A DNA stretch of 63,498 bases. Source: Eubacterium sp. ER2 (GTDB lineage: Bacteria > Bacillota > Clostridia > Lachnospirales > Lachnospiraceae). How positions within the stretch are numbered: the first letter of the stretch is position 1; every line of letters starts with the position of its first letter. The position numbers and the translations under genes were made by a program. Positions 51,647 to 60,175 of this stretch are shown piece by piece. The stretch spans positions 1-63,498 of the forward strand of contig NZ_JPJE01000034.1 in assembly GCF_000765215.1 (NCBI RefSeq), written 5' to 3'. Under the pieces are notes generated by a model, which saw only the letters and a list, made by a program, of their open reading frames with translations, was not told the origin of the DNA and did not search any database.

Positions 51647-52108
51647 CTACTGCCGCACAAATACCATCTGCTCTCCGTACTCTCTCTCCGTGAGGGTCAG
51701 CTGACCCTGATCCACGCTGTAGGAAAAGGTGGTGGTGAGATTCGTGAGGGCCGTGCGCAGGTTCTCTTCCGTGTACTGCCCCCCGGAGCTCTCAGCCTGG
51801 CTGGCCAGTGCGCCCGGGATTTCTTTAAAGGTGATGGTCTTTTCGTCCCTGTCAAGGCTGTACTGGAGCTCCACCTCAACTGTCTGTTCTTCCACCACAT
51901 CCGGCAGCGTGACCGTCATCCTCTCATTGTTCTCTATATCCAGCGCAAGCTCACTGCCCTCGCTCACCCAGTTGCCCTCCAGGGGATTGGACGTGAACAT
52001 GCGGACAAGGAAGAATACCGCGATGACCACGATCAGAATGGAACTGACCGTGATCACGATCCTCCAGAGTTTACTTCTTTCAGCTTCATTATTTTTTGCG
52101 ATCAGCAT
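51647..52108 (-). CDS. membrane-anchored lipocalin-like (DUF5640-type) protein
   Basis: 153 residues: short cytoplasmic basic start, one membrane helix (about 17-39, IVITVSSILIVVIAVFFLV), then an extracellular beta-rich domain beginning NPLEGNWVSEGSELALDIENN and ending FSYSVDQGQLTLTEREYGEQMVFVRQ. This pattern (GNW at the start, LTLT near the end) is like the lipocalin-like DUF5640/DUF4923 modules. Role unknown. Single gene upstream of ispG. Confidence 0.6.
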   Translation of the reverse strand: MLIAKNNEAERSKLWRIVITVSSILIVVIAVFFLVRMFTSNPLEGNWVSEGSELALDIENNERMTVTLPDVVEEQTVEVELQYSLDRDEKTITFKEIPGALASQAESSGGQYTEENLRTALTNLTTTFSYSVDQGQLTLTEREYGEQMVFVRQ

Positions 52109-52313
52109 AGATATCGTCCTCTCATATGTCTCCCAGAGGGAGACTTTTTCCTTCTTAATAAATTATAGGTGGTTTTGGGGACAGTGTCAACGACATATCC
52201 CCCGCGTCACACCGCGTCATTTTTCGCAACATTTTGTTGAGTATCGGCACTTCACGACCGTCAGCGCCGGCAAACTGGTAAAATATGGTATCAATACAAA
52301 GGAGGAGAGAGTC

Positions 52314-52670
52314 ATGTCATTTGCACAGAGACTGAAAACACTGCGTGCAGAGCACAATATGACCCAGAAGGAGCTTGGCCGGCGCATGAACCTTGCCCGC
52401 ACCACCATCGCAGGCTATGAGACCAAAAGCCGTCAGCCCTCCCATGAGAAGCTGGCTGACATAGCCGACATCTTCGGCGTCTCTGTGGACTATCTCATCG
52501 ACGGGGACGAGACACTGACTCCTGTCTCCCTGTCCCAGCATGAGCGCATCATAGACGAGAAGTTTTTCCGCCTCTACTCCCAGCTCACTGTAAAATCAAA
52601 AGAAAGCGCTCTTGACTACCTCGAGCTTCTAAAGCTCAGAGATGAAAAGCAGGCGCAGGAACGCCCATAG
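52314..52670 (+). CDS. XRE-family transcriptional regulator
   Basis: 118 residues: lambda-repressor-like helix-turn-helix in residues 1-65 (LKTLRAEHNMTQKELGRRMNLARTTIAGYETKSRQPSHEKLADIADIFGVSVDYLIDG), then a helical C-terminus probably for dimerisation. ATG 52314 has GGAGGAGAG upstream; the long frame upstream is noncoding. It is convergent with gatD. Target unknown. Confidence 0.85.
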   Translation: MSFAQRLKTLRAEHNMTQKELGRRMNLARTTIAGYETKSRQPSHEKLADIADIFGVSVDYLIDGDETLTPVSLSQHERIIDEKFFRLYSQLTVKSKESALDYLELLKLRDEKQAQERP

Positions 52671-52690
52671 GGGAAAGTTCCTGACGCCTG
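52650..52690 (+). terminator. terminator overlapping the XRE gene end
   Basis: CAGGCGCAGGAAC (52650-52662) pairs with GTTCCTGACGCCTG (52677-52690), then TATTTATTTC. The first arm lies within the last codons. Confidence 0.6.
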
Positions 52691-52693
52691 TAT

Positions 52694-53437
52694 TTATTTC
52701 ACAAAACGCTCATAAATATACCTGTTTGCCTCCAGCTCCTGGCTGTCGTCCAGGGGCACAAGCTCTCCGGAACCGTATTTTCTCTCCAGGGCCCTGGCGA
52801 TGAGCCAGTCGCAGACCTGGGGATTTTTCGGAAGAAGAGGGCCGTGCAGATAGGTGCCGATGACGTTTTTGTAGACCACGCCCTCGCATCCGCTGTTCTC
52901 CTCATTTCCATATCCGTGGAGCACCTTCCCGAAGGGGGTGTTCTCTCCGATAAACGTCCGGCCGCCGTGATTTTCAAATCCCACCACCGGTGTCTCAAAG
53001 AGGTCGCTTTTGAGGACGATATTGCCGATAAGCCGCCCCTCTCCCTGTTCCGTGTACAGGTCCACCAGATCCAGTCCCTCGATCATGCCCTCCTCGGTGC
53101 GGTAGTATTTTCCAAGAAGCTGGTAGCCGCCGCACACGGCGATGACCACTCCGTTGTCCTCCACATAGCTCTTGAAATCCTGCTGGATGTCCTTCAGCTT
53201 CCGGCAGACGATCATCTGCTCCCTGTCGGAGCCTCCGCCAAGGAGCACGATATCCAGCTTTGAGAAATCAATCTCATCGTTCAGTTCGAACTCGATCGTC
53301 TCCGCCTCGATCCCTCTCCAGATACAGCGCTGCATCAGGCAGGCAATGTTTCCCCTGTCTCCGTACAGATTGAGAAGATCCGGGTAGAGGTGGCCGATGG
53401 TTATCTTTCTTGTCTCTTTTGTCTCCCTGTTCTCCAT
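52694..53437 (-). CDS. gatD: lipid II isoglutaminyl synthase, glutaminase subunit GatD
   Basis: 247-residue CobB/CobQ-like glutamine amidotransferase. Catalytic Cys102 in VIAVCGGYQLLGKYY, and a late His in GTYLHGPLL. With MurT it turns the alpha-carboxylate of D-Glu in the lipid II stem into D-iso-glutamine, using ammonia from Gln. Follows murT by 15 nt on the same strand. Start behind AAGGAGGG. Confidence 0.93.
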   Translation of the reverse strand: MENRETKETRKITIGHLYPDLLNLYGDRGNIACLMQRCIWRGIEAETIEFELNDEIDFSKLDIVLLGGGSDREQMIVCRKLKDIQQDFKSYVEDNGVVIAVCGGYQLLGKYYRTEEGMIEGLDLVDLYTEQGEGRLIGNIVLKSDLFETPVVGFENHGGRTFIGENTPFGKVLHGYGNEENSGCEGVVYKNVIGTYLHGPLLPKNPQVCDWLIARALERKYGSGELVPLDDSQELEANRYIYERFVK

Positions 53438-53452
53438 ACTGCCCGTCCCTCC

Positions 53453-54793
53453 TTACTTCTGTTCCTCAAGCCTTTTCAGCACATTTCTGGTGCTGAAAAG
53501 AGCGGTGTAGTTCACAAGCACATACAGGTTGCCGCAGCCCTTCTCGACACGCTCGCAGATGGCCTTCTCCACGTCCGCCTCCAGCATGGAGGGGATGTCC
53601 ACATACTTGAGCCGCAGCCGCATATCCTGACACCGGATGCCGCTGACTGTGATGGAGTTCACATTCGCCTCCTTAAACCTGTCGAAATCCACATCCCACA
53701 GCCAGGACACATCGATGCCGTCCTGGGCGTTGTCGTTGATGACAATAATGACATCCTTTAGGGTCTCATCCTGCATGACCGCGGAAATATTCTGGTTAAA
53801 GCCCGCCGGGTTCTTTGCCAGGTTCAGAGTAATGTCCGTCCCCTTCACCCGGAACCGCTCCATCCTGCCGTTCTCCGGATTAAAGGCCGCCAGCATGTCA
53901 TTGAAATGGGGAAGCTCCAGTCCCGACGCCCGGGCCGCCGTGTAGGCTGCCAGAATGTTGTAGACATTGTAGAATCCCCGGTAATTGGCCGTGATCCTTC
54001 TTCCCTCCACAGTGAAGGCGAGGTGATCTCCCACCTCAATATCAGAAGCGTTGTACTGGATATCCGGCCGCCTGAAATCACACTGTGTACACTGGTAGAC
54101 CCCAAGCTGGCTGTAGTGATAAAACTCATAATGGAGAGGAGCGCCGCACTTCTTGCAGAAGCGTCCCTCCCTGATCTCGTGGGTACCGCTGTCATCCGTC
54201 ACCTTCTCGTTGATCCCGTAAGTGATATATGGATTTCCCGCGTCCATGGCGAGGAAGGCGCTCAGAGCGTCATCCCCGTTCACGATGACCTTCATCTCCG
54301 GGGCGCTCTGCATCACTTCCTTTAGAATGTTCATGGTGATGTCGATCTCCCCGTACCGGTCCAGCTGGTCCCGGAACAGATTGGTCAGAACCATGTAGTC
54401 AGGCTTAAAGTAAGGAAAGACTCTCCTTGTGGACGCCTCGTCTATCTCAATGCAGGCGCAGTCCGCATCCAGCCTGCCGGACCATCCGGCCGCCAGCACG
54501 AAAGCCGCTGCCACGCCGTTCAGCATGTTTGAGCCGGTGTGATTGCAGACCACCTTCTTTCCCTCTGCCTCCAGAGCCGCGCAGAGCATGTTGTTGGTAG
54601 TCGTCTTCCCATTGGTGCCGCAGACGATAAAGATATCCCCTCTCACCTGGGAGGCCAGCTCTCTCAGTATATCCGGGCAGACGCGAAGGGCGATCTTTCC
54701 GGCCCAGGTCACGCCCTGCCTGTGGAAAATGTGTACGCTCGCCGCCTGCGCCGCCTTTGCCGCCCAGACTGCTGCCATTCTTCGTAGCTTCAT
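53453..54793 (-). CDS. murT: lipid II isoglutaminyl synthase, ligase subunit MurT
   Basis: 446-residue Mur-ligase-like ATPase. P-loop GTNGKTT (59-65), the acidic LFRDQLDRYGE, an inserted zinc ribbon with Cys213, Cys216, Cys235 and Cys238, and a C-terminal DUF1727 domain (NPAGFNQNI ... VIVINDNAQDGIDVSWLWDVDF) that joins GatD. Makes the amidated stem peptide needed for efficient cross-linking. Start ATG 54793 behind AAAGGA. Confidence 0.94.
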   Translation of the reverse strand: MKLRRMAAVWAAKAAQAASVHIFHRQGVTWAGKIALRVCPDILRELASQVRGDIFIVCGTNGKTTTNNMLCAALEAEGKKVVCNHTGSNMLNGVAAAFVLAAGWSGRLDADCACIEIDEASTRRVFPYFKPDYMVLTNLFRDQLDRYGEIDITMNILKEVMQSAPEMKVIVNGDDALSAFLAMDAGNPYITYGINEKVTDDSGTHEIREGRFCKKCGAPLHYEFYHYSQLGVYQCTQCDFRRPDIQYNASDIEVGDHLAFTVEGRRITANYRGFYNVYNILAAYTAARASGLELPHFNDMLAAFNPENGRMERFRVKGTDITLNLAKNPAGFNQNISAVMQDETLKDVIIVINDNAQDGIDVSWLWDVDFDRFKEANVNSITVSGIRCQDMRLRLKYVDIPSMLEADVEKAICERVEKGCGNLYVLVNYTALFSTRNVLKRLEEQK

Positions 54794-55080
54794 ATGTTTA
54801 TCCTTTTTTCTGATTTATTCTTTGTATGATATTGAGGCAAAAACCTCAACTACGATGCCTACGGATTGTTCCATGCTGTGCACTCTCACAATCCTACCCA
54901 CTATGAGCAAGCTCATGTGGGCTTAGACCTTTTGCCCCTGGCATCTTTGTACTATTTTACCTTCTGGCCTGCCACAAGTCAACCGCCATGTCGGATCCTG
55001 CCATGTCCAGCCCACATTTATTTGTTATGTTTTTCACAAATTTCTTCTGTTTTTTCCCAAAACTTTGTGTCTAATTTATA

Positions 55081-55109
55081 TTTACTATTCTGCCCTCCCG
55101 TGTTATGAT
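55081..55109 (+). promoter_or_regulatory. orphan forward promoter in the murT-xdh intergenic region
   Basis: TTTACT (55081-55086), exactly 17 nt, TATGAT (55104-55109). No forward gene follows before the convergent hydroxylase operon, so it would drive an untranslated RNA. Confidence 0.5.
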
Positions 55110-55115
55110 ACAGAC

Positions 55116-55280
55116 ATAAACAGATAGATATTTTTTTAACGATAGGCGTCCCAGGTACGCACGCTTTCTGGTTGAACTGCCAGGAACAACCGGAGAGCAA
55201 ATAAACCTTTTTTTCATACAATAGAATCCTTTAAAACGGAAAAACAGCTCCGGGCTTCCAAGCGCCAGGGGCTGTTTTTC
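55116..55280 (+). ncRNA. candidate structured small RNA
   Basis: Downstream of the orphan promoter the forward strand can fold into GCGT-(7)-ACGC (55146-55160), then a 12-bp stem GCTTTCTGGTTG/CAACCGGAGAGC (55163-55174, 55187-55198) with a CCAGG-containing loop, then T7, and finally a terminator AAAAACAGC/GCTGTTTTT (55240-55248, 55271-55279). No known riboswitch class was recognised. The rest of the 530-bp gap (54794-55080) holds only a hairpin (CCCAC-ATGAGC/GCTCAT-GTGGG, near 54897-54922). Confidence 0.35.
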
Positions 55281-55327
55281 TGTGCTCTATATATGCTCTG
55301 TCTATTTTCTATGGTTTTCCTATGATC

Positions 55328-57643
55328 TCATGATCTGTCCTTTTCCATCATTCCCATGAGGATCTTCTCCGGCGTGATGGGCAGCTCCCTGTGCCATACG
55401 CCTGTGGCGTTGAAGATAGCGTGGGCGATAGCCGGGGAGGGAGTGTTGATGACGACCTCTCCGATGGACTTGGCGCCAAATGGGCCGGTCTCCTCATAGC
55501 TGCTCTCAAATTCCACCCGCAGCCTTCCGATATCCAGACGGCTGGGAATTTTGTACTGCATAAAGGAATTCTCCAGGATCCTTCCCTTTTTGCTGTAGGT
55601 GATGTCCTCGTAGAGGGCCATGCCGATCCCCTGGGCCAGGCCGCCCTCGGTCTGGATCCTTGTCAGATTGGGATTCATGGGCGTGCCGCAGTCCACCACG
55701 GCCACGTAATCCAGAAGCTCCACAGCCCCTGTCTCCTTGTCCACCTCCAGCTCTGCCATGCCCACCATGAGAGGCGGCGGAGATGTGGGTGAGGAGTGGG
55801 TCACTGTGACCTGGACGGGCTCCCGGTTTCCGCACATGGATTTGGTGGCGATATCTTTAAGGAGCACCTCCTTTGTCCCGTCGGCTCTGCGCACCCGGTC
55901 AGCGGCAAACTCCACCTCGTCCTTCCCGCACTCCAGCATGCCGGCGGCAATGGCGCAGATGTGGTCCTTCAGCTCCACGGCCGCCTTCTCCACCGCCTTT
56001 CCTGTCACGTACATGGTGCTGGATGCGTAGGAGCCGGAGTCGTAGGGCGAGGAGTCCGTGTCCGCCCCGTAGACGATGATATTGTCCAGGTCGCACTCCA
56101 GACACTCTGCCGCCACCTGGGCCAGGGTGGTGTCGCACCCAGTTCCCATGTCCGCTGCTCCAATGGAAAGGATGTAGAAGCCCTCGTCATTCAGCTTCAG
56201 TGTGGCCGATCCCACGTCCACACCGGAAATGCCGGAGCCCTGCATGGCCATGGCCACTCCCTTGGCCCGGATCTTTCCATTGCCCATGTCCTTTGCCAGA
56301 GGCTTCTCGTCCCAGCGGAACATCTCCTTTGCCCTCGCCATACAGCGGTCCAGAGCGCAGGCGTTCATCTTTTCATTGTAGTAAGCCATGGCTGTCTGTC
56401 CCTGGCGTACCATATTTTTCTCCCGGATCGCCACCGGATCCATGTGGAGCCTGTCCGCCAGCTCGCTGACAATGCTCTCCACCGCAAAAATACCCTGTGT
56501 GGCCCCGTAGCCCCTGTAGGCTCCGGCTGCCTGCACATTGGTATACACCACGTCATAGTTGAACCGGTAGGCTTCCATATTGCCGTTATAGAGGGGAATG
56601 GACTTGTGTCCGCTCAGTCCCACTGTTGTAGGGCCGTGCTCCCCGTAGGCCCCTGTGTTAGACAGGGTGTACACATCCAGGGCCCGGATGGTGCCGTCCT
56701 TCATGGCTCCCACCTTCACCCTGACCTCCATCTCATGGCGGGGCGAACCGGCAGTCTGGCTCTCCTGCCTGGTGTAGATCAGCTTGGCCGCCTTTCCTGT
56801 CTTCCATGTGACAAAGGCCGGAAAGACTTCTGTCACGCAGGTCTGCTTCGCCCCAAATCCGCCGCCGATACGGGGCTTTGTCACCCGCACCTTTGACTTG
56901 GGGATATCCAGGGCATTGGCCACGATCCTGCGGACGTGGAAGATGATCTGGGTGGAGCTGATAATGTGCAGCCTCCCGTAAGGATCCATGCAGGTGTAGG
57001 TCCGGAATGTCTCCATCATAGCCTGGCTGTCCGGCTTTGTGTGGTAGGTGTGCTCCAGCACAATGTCGCAGTCCTCCATGACCGCGTCCACATCTCCCTT
57101 GCTGTCCTTTGCGGAGGCGCACAGGTTCCTCTTGTTGTCCGCTCCCACAGGGCAGAGAGCCCTCCAGTTTTCCTCCGGATGAACAAGGATCTTGTTGTCC
57201 TTGGCCGTGTGGATATCCAGCACCGGCTCCAGCACTTCGTACTTGACCTTGATGAGCTTCAATGCCTTGTCCACGGCCTTCTCATTTTCCCCAGCCACGA
57301 TAGCCACAGCGTCCCCCACAAAGCGGAGTCTCTGGTCCAGGATCAGCCTGTCGTAGGGGCTGGCCTCGGGGTAGGTCTGGCCAGCCATGGTAAAGCGCTT
57401 GTCAGGCACATCCCTGTAGGTGTAAATGGCCTCAATGCCGGGCACCTTCATGGCAATATCCGTGTTGATCTCCTGCACGAGGGCGTGGGCGTGAGGGCTG
57501 TGGAGCACCTTCACCACAAGACAGTCTGAGGGCGTAATGTCATCCATGTACACCGGCTTCCCTGTCACAAGGGCCATGGCGTCCTTCTTTCTCACGGAAC
57601 GATTCACATATCTGTAGCTGCTTCCTGGTATCTGATCCGGCAT
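55328..57643 (-). CDS. molybdenum hydroxylase large subunit (XdhA/CoxL type)
   Basis: 771-residue Mo-cofactor catalytic subunit of the xanthine dehydrogenase family. Domain 1 (20-140) is the (a/b)-hammerhead; then GGGFGAKQ (about 262-269), GAYRGYGATQ near 375, and the C-terminal GAKSIGE whose Glu is the catalytic base. Probable substrates are purines or N-heterocycles; the residues that fix xanthine cannot be read safely. Overlaps the Fe-S subunit by 1 nt (TAATG). Last gene of the three-gene operon; a terminator lies at 55240-55279. Confidence 0.9.
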   Translation of the reverse strand: MPDQIPGSSYRYVNRSVRKKDAMALVTGKPVYMDDITPSDCLVVKVLHSPHAHALVQEINTDIAMKVPGIEAIYTYRDVPDKRFTMAGQTYPEASPYDRLILDQRLRFVGDAVAIVAGENEKAVDKALKLIKVKYEVLEPVLDIHTAKDNKILVHPEENWRALCPVGADNKRNLCASAKDSKGDVDAVMEDCDIVLEHTYHTKPDSQAMMETFRTYTCMDPYGRLHIISSTQIIFHVRRIVANALDIPKSKVRVTKPRIGGGFGAKQTCVTEVFPAFVTWKTGKAAKLIYTRQESQTAGSPRHEMEVRVKVGAMKDGTIRALDVYTLSNTGAYGEHGPTTVGLSGHKSIPLYNGNMEAYRFNYDVVYTNVQAAGAYRGYGATQGIFAVESIVSELADRLHMDPVAIREKNMVRQGQTAMAYYNEKMNACALDRCMARAKEMFRWDEKPLAKDMGNGKIRAKGVAMAMQGSGISGVDVGSATLKLNDEGFYILSIGAADMGTGCDTTLAQVAAECLECDLDNIIVYGADTDSSPYDSGSYASSTMYVTGKAVEKAAVELKDHICAIAAGMLECGKDEVEFAADRVRRADGTKEVLLKDIATKSMCGNREPVQVTVTHSSPTSPPPLMVGMAELEVDKETGAVELLDYVAVVDCGTPMNPNLTRIQTEGGLAQGIGMALYEDITYSKKGRILENSFMQYKIPSRLDIGRLRVEFESSYEETGPFGAKSIGEVVINTPSPAIAHAIFNATGVWHRELPITPEKILMGMMEKDRS

Positions 57644-58119
57644 TAGGCTTCCCCTCCCTTCGACTGGCTTTTTTTATAGTTGATGTAGGCCCGTATCCCC
57701 CGCAGCTGTCCCTCATATCCGGAACAGCGGCACAGATTTCCGGCCAGGTATTCCTTGATCTCCTCGTCCGTCGGGTCCTGGTTTTCACGGAACATGGCAA
57801 TGCCGTTCATCATCAGCCCCGGGTTGCAGAAGCCGCACTGCTCCGCCCCCTCATCCGCGATAAAGGCGCCAAAGCCCTCCGCCTCCTCCTGAAGCCCTTC
57901 CAGGGTGGTCACCTTATGTCCGTCCGCCCTGGCAGCCAGAAGGCTGCAGGACAGCACCGGCCTGTCATCCACAAACACCGTGCACAGACCGCAGTTGGAG
58001 GTCTCGCAGCCCCGCTTCACACTGTAGCACCCCTGGCTGCGCAGGAAGTCGATGAGGAGCATGTCCGGGGCAATGTCCGCGGTTACTTTCTTTTCATTTA
58101 AAAGGATCTGTATCTGCAT
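57643..58119 (-). CDS. molybdenum hydroxylase 2Fe-2S subunit
   Basis: 158-residue electron-transfer subunit with two 2Fe-2S clusters: plant-ferredoxin type in GCETSNCGLCTVFV and a later Cys in VLSC; and the C-terminal cluster CGFCNPG ... NLCRCSGY. Standard length for CoxS/XdhC-type small subunits. Overlaps both neighbours by 1 nt. Confidence 0.95.
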   Translation of the reverse strand: MQIQILLNEKKVTADIAPDMLLIDFLRSQGCYSVKRGCETSNCGLCTVFVDDRPVLSCSLLAARADGHKVTTLEGLQEEAEGFGAFIADEGAEQCGFCNPGLMMNGIAMFRENQDPTDEEIKEYLAGNLCRCSGYEGQLRGIRAYINYKKSQSKGGEA

Positions 58120-58934
58120 CAGTTTCTCCCCTCCTGTTCACTTTCATCCATCTGCGCAATCTGAAGAAGAGCCCGCTTTGCCAGTACCCCTGCAATAATC
58201 TTCCGGTACTGGGCGCTCCCCCGCAGATTGCTTCCCGTCTCCACAGTCTCTGACACGTAGGCTCCAAAGGCCTCCGCGCTCTCCCCCGTGATGCCGTCTG
58301 CCAGGAGCCCTCTCTCGTCCCGGAGACAGACTGCCTTCATGGGCCTTGCGCCGATGACGCAGCGGACCTCCTCCTCTGTCTGCACCACGCAGCAGGCCAG
58401 GGCCGGGAAATCTGTCTTTGTGTTCCTCTGGGAGAGATAGGCTGCCCGCATGGGCTTTTTGGGAACGATCACATAAGTCAGGATGTCATTGTCATAGGGA
58501 AGGTACGCAAACTCTTCCACAGACAGCCGGCCTCTCTTATAGAGCTCCACTTCTGCCCCCGCTGCCATCAGAAAGGTCAGCACGTCGGAAAACCCGTATC
58601 TTCCGAACACGCTGCCTCCCACAGTGGCCATGTTCCGGAACTGGACGCCCACAATGTGGCGCACGCTCTCCCGGGCCGCCCCCTGGGTCAGGGCGTTCAG
58701 GCCCTGGTGGAGCTCCACCTGGCGCAGCGTCACCATAGCGCCGATCCGGAACTCTCCCTCCGTCTCCTCGATGGTGTCCAGCCCCAGACCGGACAGGTCG
58801 ATGGCTGTCCCCACATTTCTCTTCTGCATCTTCAGCCAGAGCATGCCTCCCAGGACCACATTGTTCCTCTTCTGGTTCAGCTCATAGGCCTCCTCCAGGC
58901 TGGACGCCTTTACATACTGATTGATCGTAAGCAC
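58119..58934 (-). CDS. molybdenum hydroxylase FAD subunit
   Basis: 271-residue FAD-binding subunit of the XdhB/CoxM type. NNVVLGGMLWLKMQKRN corresponds to the first FAD loop, and ATVGGSVFGRYGFSDVLTFLMAAGAEVEL to the second (normally ATIGGN...). The C-terminal helical domain is typical. I chose GTG 58934 because AAGGAGAG lies before it. First gene of the operon. Passes electrons from the Fe-S subunit to an acceptor. Confidence 0.92.
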   Translation of the reverse strand: MLTINQYVKASSLEEAYELNQKRNNVVLGGMLWLKMQKRNVGTAIDLSGLGLDTIEETEGEFRIGAMVTLRQVELHQGLNALTQGAARESVRHIVGVQFRNMATVGGSVFGRYGFSDVLTFLMAAGAEVELYKRGRLSVEEFAYLPYDNDILTYVIVPKKPMRAAYLSQRNTKTDFPALACCVVQTEEEVRCVIGARPMKAVCLRDERGLLADGITGESAEAFGAYVSETVETGSNLRGSAQYRKIIAGVLAKRALLQIAQMDESEQEGRN

Positions 58935-59199
58935 GTCTTCTCTCCTTTTCTCTGTAAAATCCTCAATATTTTCCAAATAAATCCCGTCACATATCTATAA
59001 AGCCGATATATTATAGCATATTTCTCTTTTGTGCGGAAGGGTTCGGGACGCTTTTCCGTTTTTTTCAATAACAGTTTTATCAGGGTTTTGTCAGACCATC
59101 TCGTTTTGACAGATTTCTTCATTTCCCTCTCCATCATGCGGCAATTTGTGATAGAATGGTCGGAGTAGCAATCTTAGCGATTCAGGAGGACTTTAAAAT

Positions 59200-59250
59200 A
59201 TGATAAAAATACTATTCATTTGCCACGGCAGGATTTACTGTTCAGAATAA
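59200..59250 (+). pseudogene. 5' remnant of a low-molecular-weight protein tyrosine phosphatase gene
   Basis: After a good ribosome site (AGGAGG) the frame reads MIKILFICHGRIYCSE and stops. LMW phosphatases begin MIKILFICHGNICRSP; the first ten residues match and the P-loop C-x5-R-S is broken in its second half. The sequence then becomes AT-rich and mobile-element-like, so the gene was probably interrupted at the codons of the catalytic loop. Confidence 0.65.
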
Positions 59251-59384
59251 AAAGTCTCAAATCGTCTTAAATACTTCTATAAATAGTAGTTCTTATGTTT
59301 CATTCTCAATTTTACCAATGATTTACCAATATTTCTGGAGAGTCAGACTTGCAAAAAATAAGCCAGAATGAGGAGATTAAAAAT

Positions 59385-59762
59385 ATGAGCGAATTGAAAC
59401 CAAGAATAACAGAAAACGGAATTGATTATATCCTTGTCGGAGATTACTATATCCCAGATTTGAAGCTGCCGGAGGAACACCGTCCTATCGGAAAGTACGG
59501 ACGGATGCACCGGGAATATTTAAGAGAAGTCCCCCCAGCCAGATTGAACACACTGATACTGACCGGAGAATTGTGGACATATCTTGCAGACCTGAACGAA
59601 CAGGCACAGGAACGGTTAGACACTATCATGGAGCAGATGAAAGCTACCGAGGGCGTGACAGAGGAATTAAAGCGTACTTCTCAAATGGAATGGGTGCAGC
59701 GTTGCAATAACATCCGTAACCGGGCAGAAGAAATTGTTCTGCATGAGATGATCTATTCATAA
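59385..59762 (+). CDS. tnpV: TnpV-like transposon protein
   Basis: 125 residues, start MSELKPRITENGIDYILVGDYYIPDL, then PEEHRPIGKYGRMHREYLREV and a helical tail ending VLHEMIYS, the TnpV pattern found in Tn4451-like and related clostridial elements. Its function is not known. ATG 59385 follows AGGAG. Marks the left side of a mobile segment. Confidence 0.85.
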   Translation: MSELKPRITENGIDYILVGDYYIPDLKLPEEHRPIGKYGRMHREYLREVPPARLNTLILTGELWTYLADLNEQAQERLDTIMEQMKATEGVTEELKRTSQMEWVQRCNNIRNRAEEIVLHEMIYS

Positions 59763-59775
59763 GGGTATGATATAG

Positions 59776-59815
59776 GGAAACGATATCTGAAACATGGTAT
59801 CGTTTCCTGTTTTTA
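59776..59815 (+). terminator. terminator after tnpV
   Basis: GGAAACGATA (59776-59785) pairs with TATCGTTTCC (59798-59807); then TGT5. Confidence 0.8.
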
Positions 59816-59842
59816 TAAATATTTGTGTAACAGAAAATGGGT

Positions 59843-59898
59843 GTAAGGTTGACATTACAAGAAAAAAACATATATAATTATTGTAATGTTAACCTTAC
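59843..59898 (+). promoter_or_regulatory. promoter flanked by 18-bp inverted repeats (XRE operator)
   Basis: GTAAGGTTGACATTACAA (59843-59860) and TTGTAATGTTAACCTTAC (59881-59898) are near-perfect inverted repeats. TTGACA (59849-59854) lies in the first; TATAAT (59873-59878), 18 nt on, lies between them. Autorepression by the XRE protein encoded just downstream is likely. Confidence 0.75.
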
Positions 59899-59911
59899 TT
59901 TTGGAGGAACT

Positions 59912-60175
59912 ATGAAAAACAGAATAAAAGAATTGCGAGAACAGCGAGGGCTGACGCAAGAGCAATTAGGAGAACTGGTTGGAGCTTCAAGGCAGGCGAT
60001 AAATGCCATAGAAACAGAAAAATTTGAACCATCTATCTGGCTTGCATATGATATTTCTAAAGTATTTGAGTGTGCCATTGAGGAGGTATTTTTATTTGAT
60101 GTAAGTTTGAGAAAATCAAGAGCTGACAGCAGCAGACAGGAGGTAAAAAGTGGCAACAAGATTTCTTCGTTATGA
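59912..60175 (+). CDS. XRE-family repressor
   Basis: 87 residues: a helix-turn-helix (IKELREQRGLTQEQLGELVGASRQAINAIETEKFEPSIWLAYDISKVFECAIEEVFLFD) of the short Cro/YgzD type. ATG 59912 follows TTGGAGGAAC. It overlaps the peptide deformylase gene by 26 bp, so both are co-transcribed from the inverted-repeat promoter. Confidence 0.9.
   Translation: MKNRIKELREQRGLTQEQLGELVGASRQAINAIETEKFEPSIWLAYDISKVFECAIEEVFLFDVSLRKSRADSSRQEVKSGNKISSL

Noticed and set aside
55140-55215. Known riboswitch class (c-di-GMP, guanidine, Moco, SAM) before or after the hydroxylase operon
   Set aside because: None of the conserved cores of these classes could be matched; kept only as an unassigned RNA.
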